This document shows positions 7,767 to 14,264 of a stretch of 23,643 nt of DNA, piece by piece (position 1 is the stretch's first letter; each line of letters begins with the position of its first letter). The position numbers and the translations under genes were made by a program. Origin of the DNA: an uncultured Candidatus Melainabacteria bacterium. GTDB taxonomy: Bacteria > Cyanobacteriota > Vampirovibrionia > Gastranaerophilales > Gastranaerophilaceae. The notes under the pieces were generated by a model. The model ran no database searches and was not told where the DNA came from. It was given only the letters and a program-made list of their open reading frames with translations. The stretch spans positions 1 through 23,643 of the forward strand of contig CAKVGS010000030.1 of NCBI GenBank assembly GCA_934747335.1. The letters are read 5' to 3'.

Positions 7767-7793
7767 ATATCGGCATTTTTTTGAAAAACTTTA
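7767..7793 (-). promoter_or_regulatory. Sigma-28 (FliA) promoter of the 135-aa gene
   Basis: On the minus strand TAAAGTTT (7786-7793), 11-nt spacer (7775-7785), GCCGATAT (7767-7774). The enterobacterial FliA consensus is TAAAGTTT-N11-GCCGATAA, so 15 of 16 defined bases match. Predicted leader is about 30 nt. Confidence 0.85.
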
Positions 7794-7886
7794 GGCTTTT
7801 GAGAGATATTGTTACAAATCTTAACATGTAGAATATTAAGTTTTGTAACAAATAAATGGCTTTGTGAAATCACATCTTTTTTAAAT

Positions 7887-7904
7887 ACTTTATATATATG
7901 TAAG
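7887..7904 (+). promoter_or_regulatory. Shared 18-nt upstream motif, promoter-like (copy 1)
   Basis: ACTTTATATATATGTAAG, 23 nt before the coiled-coil gene. An identical 18-mer lies at 12929-12946, 21 nt before the HEFQH gene. It is likely an extended -10 region or a regulator site; no convincing -35 was found at normal spacing. Confidence 0.5.
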
Positions 7905-7927
7905 ATTTAAAAGTAAGGTGAACCAAG

Positions 7928-8374
7928 ATGGCAATCGCAAATTTACATGAAACATTAATGAGTTACAAGTTAAGACGAAATGCTCTTAACCTTGAAATTA
8001 CTCAATTACAAAACCAAAAATCACTTGCTACCTATTCACAAGCTGACGCTCAATCATTGAAAAATGCTCAAGATAGAGCTAACAGAGCTTACTTTAAAAG
8101 TGTTTATGAAGCTGATCAAGCTGATGGCGGTGCTCATAAATATGACGATTATAAAGATTATACAGAAATTCCTGATTTTGAAACAGAAGTAAATAAAATT
8201 ACAGCAGATTTCCAAGACCAATTAGATGAATTAACAGCTTGGGAAACACAAATCGACGCACAAATTACAACTGACAGTGCAGAATTAGAAGAAGTTAACG
8301 CTTATATGGAATCATTGAAATCAATGTTAACAAGCAATATCCAAGAAGACTTCAACTATGGATTGAATGGCTAA
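7928..8374 (+). CDS. Hypothetical coiled-coil protein, 148 aa
   Basis: Unrecognised, acidic, Gln/Asp-rich, almost entirely helical. Heptad-like stretches lie at about 5-60 (LHETLMSYKLRRNALNLEI) and 95-140 (FQDQLDELTAWETQIDAQI), with a short Gly/Tyr-rich break (GGAHKYDDYKDY) between. This helix-break-helix design looks like a small structural or export-associated protein; no signal peptide or membrane segment. AAGGTG is placed 7 nt before the ATG. It sits between the sigma-28-driven gene and a convergent antiporter operon, and shares its upstream motif with the HEFQH gene. Function is unknown. Confidence 0.7.
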   Translation: MAIANLHETLMSYKLRRNALNLEITQLQNQKSLATYSQADAQSLKNAQDRANRAYFKSVYEADQADGGAHKYDDYKDYTEIPDFETEVNKITADFQDQLDELTAWETQIDAQITTDSAELEEVNAYMESLKSMLTSNIQEDFNYGLNG

Positions 8375-8417
8375 TAAAAACAAATAACATTTCAATAGCA
8401 AGAAAAATCACAGCTTT

Positions 8418-8535
8418 AAAAAGTTAATGGTGCAAAAAATTGCACCCTACCTTTCCTTAATTAAAAATACATTCAATATTGAATATACATTTAATTTAAA
8501 ATTGTAGGGTGCAATTTTTGCACCATTAACTTTTT
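8418..8535. repeat. Long inverted repeat between convergent genes, likely bidirectional terminator
   Basis: Arms of 33 and 32 nt (8418-8450 and 8504-8535) pair perfectly apart from one missing base. Each arm also forms its own hairpin, GGTGCAA/TTGCACC. The 53-nt loop contains the palindrome ATTCAATATTGAAT at 8471-8484. Both strands end the big stem with a T-run, so it can stop transcripts from both sides. The right arm ends one base before the antiporter stop codon. The GTAGGGTGCA...TGCACC core resembles REP-type repeats common in many bacteria. Confidence 0.85.
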
Positions 8536-8536
8536 A

Positions 8537-9853
8537 TTAACCAAATATCCAAATTCCAATCAACGCAAATGCAATTAGCGCAATATTGTAATGCAAGAAT
8601 GTTGGAATGCAGGTATCAAAAATGTGATTATGTTGACCGTCTGCATTCAAACCGGCAGTCGGTCCTAACGTTGTGTCAGAAGCAGGAGAACCGGCATCAC
8701 CCAAAGCCGCTGCTGCTGCCAAAAGTACCACTATCTGTTGCGGGTTAAATCCTAAATGTGTACAAACAGGAATAAACAAAACTGCCAATATAGGAATTGT
8801 ACCAAAAGATGTACCAATTCCTATTGTTATAAATAATCCGATAATTAAGATTACCAGTGATGTTAGAATAATATTGTTTGGTAAAATTCCGATAACGAGA
8901 TTAACTAGCGAATCAATCGCACCTGTTTCTTTCAAAACTGATGCAAATCCTGCTGCAACAAGCATTACAAACGCAATATATCCCATCAAATATATGCCTT
9001 CGTTCATCATGTGATCCATTTTGTCTTGCGGAATTACACCGAATGAAAAAATAATCCCTAAGCCGACAAGTGCGCCAAGCGGTAAAGATTGGGTTAGCAA
9101 CTGAACTACGAAAGTTGCAATTGCTGCCAATATAACAATGTAATGCCTTTTGCGGAATTTTCCTTCGCCTTGTTCCATATTGGCAATAGGTCTGTCTTCA
9201 TAAATTCTAGGTTTTCTATAAGTCACGAAAACCGCAACCAAAAGACCGACAATCATGCCTAACCCCAAAATAGAAGTTGATTTCCAAATTTCGCTTCTTA
9301 AAACTTGCACCCCGTTTTGAGTCATATTATCTGCAATCAAATTTTGGAAAATCAAACCAAAGCCTGCCGGTATTGCAATATAAGGCATTTTCAAACCAAA
9401 CGCCAAAACACAAGCTACTGCACGCCTGTCTATTTTAAGTTTATTCATTATTTTTAATAATGGCGGAATGATTATAGGAATAAACGCAATATGAATCGGC
9501 ACTATGTTTTGAGATGCCATAGCTATAAGCGTCAAAATCCCAAGTAAAACAAACTTTTTTCCTGCAACAACCTCTGTAATTTTTCTTGATAAAACATCCG
9601 TGAAACCTGAATGTGCCATTGTTGCAGCAAAAGCGCCGAGTAAAATATAACTCAAGGCTGTTTCGGAATTTCCGCCCATGCCGGAGATAAATACATCCAT
9701 GATTTTTTGGATATTCATGCCGGAAACAAGTCCTGCAACAATTGTAGAAATAATTATTGCAAGTAAAACATTAACTTTTCTGATACACAAAATACATAAC
9801 AAAATTACAGCAACAAGAGCAGGATTTAAACATAGCTGTAAAAGTGTATTCAT
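8537..9853 (-). CDS. Na+/H+ antiporter family permease, YuiF/NhaC-like
   Basis: Inner-membrane transporter of 438 aa with about 11-12 hydrophobic segments. Family blocks visible: ASQNIVPIHIAFIPIIIPPLL around residues 110-135, FGLKMPYIAIPAGFGLIFQN around 155-175, and near the end GDAGSPASDTTLGPTAGLNADGQ followed by the conserved FLHYN. These match the Na_H_antiporter superfamily, in particular YuiF-type proteins, some of which are thought to move amino acids such as histidine, so the name antiporter may mislead. Start ATG at 9853 overlaps the upstream stop by one base (TAATG), so it is translationally coupled. Last gene of the operon, ended by the inverted repeat at 8418-8535. Confidence 0.85.
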   Translation of the reverse strand: MNTLLQLCLNPALVAVILLCILCIRKVNVLLAIIISTIVAGLVSGMNIQKIMDVFISGMGGNSETALSYILLGAFAATMAHSGFTDVLSRKITEVVAGKKFVLLGILTLIAMASQNIVPIHIAFIPIIIPPLLKIMNKLKIDRRAVACVLAFGLKMPYIAIPAGFGLIFQNLIADNMTQNGVQVLRSEIWKSTSILGLGMIVGLLVAVFVTYRKPRIYEDRPIANMEQGEGKFRKRHYIVILAAIATFVVQLLTQSLPLGALVGLGIIFSFGVIPQDKMDHMMNEGIYLMGYIAFVMLVAAGFASVLKETGAIDSLVNLVIGILPNNIILTSLVILIIGLFITIGIGTSFGTIPILAVLFIPVCTHLGFNPQQIVVLLAAAAALGDAGSPASDTTLGPTAGLNADGQHNHIFDTCIPTFLHYNIALIAFALIGIWIFG

Positions 9854-10155
9854 TATCTTGCTTCTTCTTCCTGCAATAAATTTATCAAATCTAAAGCAAC
9901 TTCTTTTTGTAACTCTTCCGGGAGAGATTTTAGGTATTCAAAAGATTCTGCAATTTTCTGATCAGTATCATACCAACGTCTGAGAACGTACGTAAAAGCA
10001 TCGGTTAATATATTATCCGCCAAATCAATTCCGTTATCTTTTGATTTTTTCACAATTAAATCTGCGCATTTATACTGCGTCATGATATTAGCATTACGCA
10101 TAAGACTAACTGCTAAGCTAACTGTGGGATCTACATCATACCAACGTTTATACAT
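9853..10155 (-). CDS. Small conserved-looking protein of unknown function, 100 aa
   Basis: Unrecognised soluble helical protein. Two similar stretches, KRWYDVDPTVSLAVSLM (3-19) and RRWYDTDQKIAESFEYL (59-75), suggest an internal repeat of a RWYD-x-D unit. The C-terminus is acidic (LLQEEEAR). AAAGGTG lies 8 nt upstream of the ATG. It begins 37 nt after the DUF167 gene and its stop overlaps the antiporter start by 1 nt, so the two products are probably made in fixed ratio. It may be a partner or regulator of the transporter, by position only. Confidence 0.7.
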   Translation of the reverse strand: MYKRWYDVDPTVSLAVSLMRNANIMTQYKCADLIVKKSKDNGIDLADNILTDAFTYVLRRWYDTDQKIAESFEYLKSLPEELQKEVALDLINLLQEEEAR

Positions 10156-10192
10156 ACAAACACCTTTTTTCTTTTATCGTATAGTTTTTAGA

Positions 10193-10480
10193 CTATTTTG
10201 TCAATTCTGAAATGATTTTTTGTTTCTTTTCTTCATCTTTAATTGAAAATAAAAGAGTTTTTTCTTTTGAAGTGTCACCTTTAACAATTTCTATACTTGT
10301 TTTAGGAACTTTAAATCTCTTCGATAAAAATTCGATAAGCGCTTTATTTGCTTTATTTTCAATCGGTTGAGCCGTAACTTTTACCTTGATAAATTCATCT
10401 TCAATTATCAAATCATTTTTAGAAGAATTAGGAACAATCTTAATCCTGATTAACAAGCCGTCAGAAGTTTCTTTTATCAT
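10193..10480 (-). CDS. DUF167 (YggU family) protein
   Basis: A 95-aa protein covering the whole DUF167 fold: RIKIVPNSSKNDLII, then IKVKVTAQPIENKANKALIEFLSKRFKVP, then IEIVKGDTSKEKTLLF. The pattern P.S....V......KV.V.A.P..GKAN..L...LA..F.V..S.V....G..S..K matches the family closely. Molecular role of the family is not established. The start codon overlaps the methyltransferase stop in ATGA, a 4-nt overlap typical of coupled genes. Confidence 0.9.
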   Translation of the reverse strand: MIKETSDGLLIRIKIVPNSSKNDLIIEDEFIKVKVTAQPIENKANKALIEFLSKRFKVPKTSIEIVKGDTSKEKTLLFSIKDEEKKQKIISELTK

Positions 10481-11355
10481 ACTTTTTGGAATACCATCAC
10501 ATATTCATGTTTAAAAATATAGAAACCACCGGCTAAAGCTCTGTATCTCCAAAGATTTGCGGTCTTTCCTTTGGCTCTTTCATTACCTTGCATATCTTTA
10601 ATTATGATAGCCTTAGTAATGAAACCTAACTTATTCATTCTTGCCATGCATTCGAAACCAAGAGGAATGTGTTGAGAATTTGCGTACTTATCACCAATAA
10701 TTAAGCACGCAAAACGCCCCTTCTCTAAAAGGTCATAACCGTTTTTTGCAACTTTTTCAAACAAATCATAAAATTCTTCTGTTGTTGCACAGTTAGACAA
10801 GTCTTCTTTCTTATCAGAAAATTTGATAATATCATCATAAGGCGGATGAAGCATTAATAACTGAGCTTGTTTTCTACCCATGATGTCAAGTCTTGCTTGA
10901 ACTTTTTCTTTAGCTAATTCGCTTGTTGAATCTGCGCAAATAATATTTACATCGGTTACAAGTTGTTTTGGGGTGAATTTTTCTGAAACTTTTTCTGCTA
11001 ATTCGTCTTTAAGTTCAACACCGATGCAGCGTCTGTTCATATTTATGGCTTCAATACCTGAAGTGCCTGAACCGAAAAATAAATCAAGAACGATATCGTT
11101 TTTCTTTGTATAACGTTCGTAAATTTGTTGGGCAATTTGCGGAATGTAGTTGCCATGATATTCGTTTGAATGTCCGCCTTCTTTTAGTCGGTTCGGAAAC
11201 TCCCACAAAGTATCAGTTTTAACGTGGTCATATTCACGCCATTTTTTTAAGTTAATATCACTGTAAGCAGTGGTTTTAACCGCACTATCATCAACCACTT
11301 TTAAAGCAGCTGAACTTTTTGCAACTTTTTTTTCTTTTAAATTCGATTTAGCCAT
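10477..11355 (-). CDS. DNA (or nucleic acid) methyltransferase with HPPY motif
   Basis: SAM-dependent methyltransferase of 292 aa. Motif I VLDLFFGSGTSG lies at about 89-100, with an acidic IGVELKDE following. Motif IV is LMLHPPYDDII, with HPPY at 170-173. This replaces the classical DPPY/SPPY of N6-adenine and N4-cytosine DNA methylases and occurs in a known subset of them. The C-terminus HEYVMVFQK is typical of the N4/N6 methylase domain. No restriction endonuclease or specificity subunit is next to it, so it would be a solitary methylase. Start set at 11355 because GGGGAGAG sits just before this ATG; the ATG at 11367 overlaps that Shine-Dalgarno. The N-terminal 40 residues are Lys/Ser/Ala-rich and likely disordered. 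It opens the four-gene operon. Target base and sequence cannot be told; RNA methylation is not excluded. Confidence 0.82.
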   Translation of the reverse strand: MAKSNLKEKKVAKSSAALKVVDDSAVKTTAYSDINLKKWREYDHVKTDTLWEFPNRLKEGGHSNEYHGNYIPQIAQQIYERYTKKNDIVLDLFFGSGTSGIEAINMNRRCIGVELKDELAEKVSEKFTPKQLVTDVNIICADSTSELAKEKVQARLDIMGRKQAQLLMLHPPYDDIIKFSDKKEDLSNCATTEEFYDLFEKVAKNGYDLLEKGRFACLIIGDKYANSQHIPLGFECMARMNKLGFITKAIIIKDMQGNERAKGKTANLWRYRALAGGFYIFKHEYVMVFQKV

Positions 11356-11483
11356 ATCTCTCCCCATTCAATACATATAGTTTAAAGTATTGTGTGAGAT
11401 TTGTAATCAAATAAATAGAGGATATTATAAATTTGAGATTAGCAAAAAAGTGTAAATTTTTGTAACAATTGTTTTAAAATTGC

Positions 11484-11510
11484 TAAAGTTTTTCAAAAAT
11501 ATGCCGTAAA
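11484..11510 (+). promoter_or_regulatory. Sigma-28-type promoter of the 184-aa gene
   Basis: TAAAGTTT (11484-11491), 11-nt spacer, GCCGTAAA (11503-11510). The -35 is perfect and the spacer differs by one base from that of the 7767-7793 promoter. The -10 deviates at two positions from GCCGATAA. AAGGAG and the ATG at 11533 follow. Confidence 0.75.
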
Positions 11511-11532
11511 GAATAACATAAGGAGTAAAAAT

Positions 11533-12087
11533 ATGGCAAATGAAAGTAATCCGACCGGTGGACAAGTTCCGCAAAATACAAACGGAGGCGGAAAAGTAAT
11601 AGATGAGGCAAATTATCAAATACATGCCCCAAGAGAAAAAGGCCCGACAGCTGTCGGTCGTGGCGGTGATCCGTTGTTCAGAGGTATAACAGCTACAAAA
11701 GCTCAATTAGAAGAGTTAAATAATGAAACTGCAACTGTTCAAAATTGGGTAAATAGAGAAGATTGTAACGATGTTGCAAGAAATTGCCTTAAGGAAGGTG
11801 ATTTGAAGGATATTTACTATGAAATCAAAGACGGTTTTGGTGAATATGGAAAAATTTCTTTGATGGGCTTTAAGACTCCGCAGGGCGTAGAAATTCCTCG
11901 CCTGAAAATTTATGACAAAGATGGTGAAGTCTTGCAAGTTTTAACAGGACCGATGGCGATTGATGAATTGAATAAAAGGGCGTTAGCTTATAAAGAAAGT
12001 CGTTATGAGAAATTGCCTGTTCAAGAAGATGAAACCGCAGACGTAATCGCTGACTACTCCGGCAATCCGCAAGATTATATTACTTAA
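11533..12087 (+). CDS. Hypothetical 184-aa protein with a sigma-28-type promoter
   Basis: Not recognised. Residues 1-50 are Gly/Asn/Pro-rich and probably disordered (MANESNPTGGQVPQNTNGGG, then PLFRG at 47-51). Residues about 55-165 look folded, with mixed alpha/beta pattern and two Cys (in EDCNDVARNC). The tail is acidic. No signal peptide or membrane segment. AAGGAG lies 7 nt before the ATG. The promoter resembles that of the 135-aa gene, so it is probably a member of the flagellar late-gene set. An exported or flagellum-associated role is possible but inferred from the promoter alone. It is a single-gene unit ending at the terminator at 12137-12168. Confidence 0.75.
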   Translation: MANESNPTGGQVPQNTNGGGKVIDEANYQIHAPREKGPTAVGRGGDPLFRGITATKAQLEELNNETATVQNWVNREDCNDVARNCLKEGDLKDIYYEIKDGFGEYGKISLMGFKTPQGVEIPRLKIYDKDGEVLQVLTGPMAIDELNKRALAYKESRYEKLPVQEDETADVIADYSGNPQDYIT

Positions 12088-12136
12088 TCGTAGCGCTTAG
12101 GCGCAAGCGCAAACATTGAATAAACATTTGAGGTAG

Positions 12137-12168
12137 TTCCCCATTTTTAATGGGGAATTTTGTTTTTT
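12137..12168 (+). terminator. Rho-independent terminator after the 184-aa gene
   Basis: Stem TTCCCCATT/AATGGGGAA (12137-12145 with 12149-12157) and a 3-nt loop, then a T-rich tract to 12168. A second small hairpin, GCGCTT/AAGCGC, lies at 12093-12110. Confidence 0.9.
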
Positions 12169-12189
12169 GTAAAAAGTTAACAAGTTGTG

Positions 12190-12442
12190 GTCGTTTCCTC
12201 TCCTTAGGGAGAGGGTTAGGGTGAGGGAACTACAAAACATCTAACAAACAAATCATTCTTCAATCACTAACAAACATATTAATTGACTTTTTAAATATTG
12301 CCTACGGCTTGAACCCTCTCCCTAAAATCTAAATTTCAAGCCCCCAAAAACAATCGGCTTTCAATTTGATTTTATTCCCTCTCCCATAGGGAGGGCTACG
12401 CCAACATCGAACGGCTTTTGGTCATTCCCTCTCATTAGGGCA
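12190..12442. repeat. Cluster of CCCTCTCC/GGGAGAGGG REP-like repeats
   Basis: Four degenerate units: CCTCTCC-TTA-GGGAGAGG followed by gttagggtgaggg (12197-12226), an isolated CCCTCTCCCTA (about 12313-12323), CCCTCTCCCATAGGGAGGG (about 12376-12394), and CCCTCTCATTAGGG (about 12427-12440). This sequence type is a widespread bacterial extragenic palindrome. No gene is visible in the stretch. Confidence 0.7.
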
Positions 12443-12470
12443 CTACTCTCCATGATAAATTTCATCAAAT

Positions 12471-12846
12471 GAACGACAATCGCGCCGCGAGCGTGCAGCG
12501 ATTAGCTGCGATAGTGAGCGTGAGAGAGCAGGCTTTGCCTGCAATATCCATTTTATAAAACGCTCGCAAGAGCGTAGGAAACGATAGCGTGTTTTCTCTT
12601 TCTTTTGGTACTTTTCTTTCTCTTTGTCTCGCAAATAAAGAGAAAGAAAAGTACATTTCAAAAAGCTTTTTATTTTAAAATAATTCTTACTTTTTCTTCT
12701 TTGAAAAAGCAAGAAGAAAAAGTAAGCAAAAAGAAGAAACTTTCATTGCTTTCTACGCTCTTACGAGCGTTGAACAAAATGGATGTAGCGGGTGAACCCG
12801 CACTTTCACGCTCGCTAAAAAACGCTCGCGGCGCGAATGATGTTCA
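12471..12846. repeat. Composite palindromic repeat element (copies D and E), most intact copy
   Basis: Two half-elements in inverted orientation with near-identical ends (gaacgacaatcgcgccgcga at 12471-12490; cgcggcgcgaatgatgttca at 12827-12846). Left half: hairpin around 12494-12509, GCAGGC/GCCTGC at 12528-12542, ATCCATTTT, ACGCTC/GAGCGT at 12560-12575, and a long hairpin GTACTTTTCTTTCTCTTT with its exact complement at 12608-12625/12637-12654 (18 bp). Right half: a 16-bp hairpin CTTACTTTTTCTTCTT at 12686-12701/12711-12726, ACGCTC/GAGCGT at 12755-12770, AAAATGGAT, GCGGGT/ACCCGC at 12788-12801, and AGCGAGCG/CGCTCGCT-type end repeats. Non-coding. Confidence 0.9.
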
Positions 12847-12928
12847 ATATTTTTTTATTGAACACGATAGAGTTGCTTAACAGATGTTTACATTTAAGTG
12901 CAATTAAGCAATTTTTCTATAATTTATG

Positions 12929-12946
12929 ACTTTATATATATGTAAG
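12929..12946 (+). promoter_or_regulatory. Shared 18-nt upstream motif, promoter-like (copy 2)
   Basis: Identical to 7887-7904. A separate TATAAT lies just upstream at 12918-12923. Confidence 0.5.
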
Positions 12947-12967
12947 GTTATTTAATAAGGTTAAAGT

Positions 12968-14098
12968 ATGACGTTAAAAGTAGATGGTATTGGAACAAAT
13001 CCCATATATTTGAGTAATAGTTACCCTGTTACAAATTCTTTTAGAGGTGATTATGCTCAAACGAATTCTGTTTCATTAGATACTAGTCAACTCAATACTA
13101 CTAATATTGCGCCTTTAGAAAAAGATACCTTAAATATATCGGCAAGCGATAAAATTAAAACGCAACAAAAAGAAAAAGGTATGTCTACTGCTACAAAGGT
13201 TGGTTTGGCTGTTGTTGGAGGTTTGGCAACGACTTATGCGTGTGTAGTCGGTCATAGAATGCTAACAAAACCATCAATTGAAAAAGTTGCGCAGAATTTC
13301 TCTGAAATTTTTAGAAGGGATGTTTCTAAGGAAGAAGCACAAAAGATGGCAGATAGATATAAAGAAATCTTAAAAGAGAGTGATGTAGACTCTTTATGTT
13401 CAAAGTTATTTAACCAAGTAAAAAAAGATTATGGTTATGAAAACATTAATATAAAATTAAATATAGATAAAATTACAGAAGAAGCTCGTAAAAAAGAGGC
13501 TGGAGGAGGTTGGCTTCTGAGTAAAGCTCGTGTCACCCTTCGTCCAAATTGTATAAATGGACAAAAAATGACAGCTTTAGATAAAAAACACATTTTAAGC
13601 ACCTTAATGCACGAGTTTCAGCATGTAAAACAATCTGAAATTGCATATAGAACAAATGCCGAAAAGTATATTCAAATTTTAAGAAAAAATAACGAATTAC
13701 CAACAGGAGATAAATTAAAAAAAGAACTAGAAGAAATGAAAGCGATACTAAAAGATGAAGGTCGTTTAAAAGACTGGGCGATAGAACGCAATCAAACCGT
13801 AGAACAATTAAAAACAGATATTAATAAAGCACTAAATAATAATGACTATTCAGCTTTTATAAGTTTTAATGAAAAAGAATGTCGACAAAACCTTGACAAC
13901 TTGTTTGGTAAATATCCAAAACTAAAAATAAATTCGGAAGAATATAAAAAAGGTGAAAAATATCTTGAAAATGAAGCCAATTACATAAGTGCTTATGATA
14001 ATGAAACAGGTTATTTAGAGCAAATATTAGAAAAAGAAGCATACGGTGTAGAAAAGAAATTAAAACTTTTTTATGAATACATTAAATCAATTTGGTAA
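12968..14098 (+). CDS. Membrane-anchored putative zinc-metallopeptidase-like protein (HEFQH)
   Basis: Not a recognised family. The 376-aa protein has a Ser/Thr/Asn-rich N-terminus (1-70), one hydrophobic segment at about 76-96 (KVGLAVVGGLATTYACVVG), then a basic, helical domain. The motif STLMHEFQHVKQ has HExxH at His215-Glu216-His219, the zinc site of zincin peptidases. EQILEKEAYGVE at 351-362 could give the third ligand (Glu355 or Glu357), in the manner of gluzincins whose sites are followed by an ExEA stretch. Catalytic activity is inferred from these motifs only. There is no classical signal peptide at the very start. Shine-Dalgarno is weak (AAGG at 12957-12960). The gene stands alone between two repeat clusters and shares its upstream motif with the coiled-coil gene at 7928. 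Confidence 0.72.
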   Translation: MTLKVDGIGTNPIYLSNSYPVTNSFRGDYAQTNSVSLDTSQLNTTNIAPLEKDTLNISASDKIKTQQKEKGMSTATKVGLAVVGGLATTYACVVGHRMLTKPSIEKVAQNFSEIFRRDVSKEEAQKMADRYKEILKESDVDSLCSKLFNQVKKDYGYENINIKLNIDKITEEARKKEAGGGWLLSKARVTLRPNCINGQKMTALDKKHILSTLMHEFQHVKQSEIAYRTNAEKYIQILRKNNELPTGDKLKKELEEMKAILKDEGRLKDWAIERNQTVEQLKTDINKALNNNDYSAFISFNEKECRQNLDNLFGKYPKLKINSEEYKKGEKYLENEANYISAYDNETGYLEQILEKEAYGVEKKLKLFYEYIKSIW

Positions 14099-14108
14099 AG
14101 TTATGTAG

Positions 14109-14136
14109 GATGGGAAAAGCGATAGCGGTTCCCATC
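14109..14136 (+). terminator. Hairpin after the HEFQH gene, probable terminator
   Basis: GATGGGAA/TTCCCATC stem (14109-14116 with 14129-14136), 12-nt loop, followed by TTTATTAG. The T-tract is short. The GTAGGATGGG...CCCATC core also resembles a common REP-type repeat. Further small inverted repeats follow: TCCGC/GCGGA at 14165-14177, and GGTGGAAAGCG with CGCTTTTTCTACC at 14223-14250. Confidence 0.6.
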
Positions 14137-14264
14137 TTTATTAGTCATATAAAGTAAGTAAAATTCCGCTAGGCGGATAAATATAATTTAAATATGACAT
14201 AGTATACTCACCGAATTGAAAAGGTGGAAAGCGCTCACGCTTTTTCTACCCTACCGCTAGAAAT

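Noticed and set aside
7729..7851. Longer N-terminus for the 135-aa protein (start at 7851)
   Set aside because: It would cross the sigma-28 promoter; the ATG at 7728 has a good Shine-Dalgarno.
8537..11355. Restriction-modification locus
   Set aside because: Only a methyltransferase is present; the neighbours are DUF167, a small protein and a permease.
11356..11367. ATG at 11367 as methyltransferase start
   Set aside because: This ATG overlaps the GGGGAGAG that serves the ATG at 11355.
11425..11706. 93-aa minus-strand frame across the sigma-28 promoter
   Set aside because: It lies over the promoter and the antisense of the 184-aa gene, with no ribosome site.
12443..12880. Overlapping frames on both strands in copy D/E
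   Set aside because: Same reason: they track the hairpins and have no coding signature.
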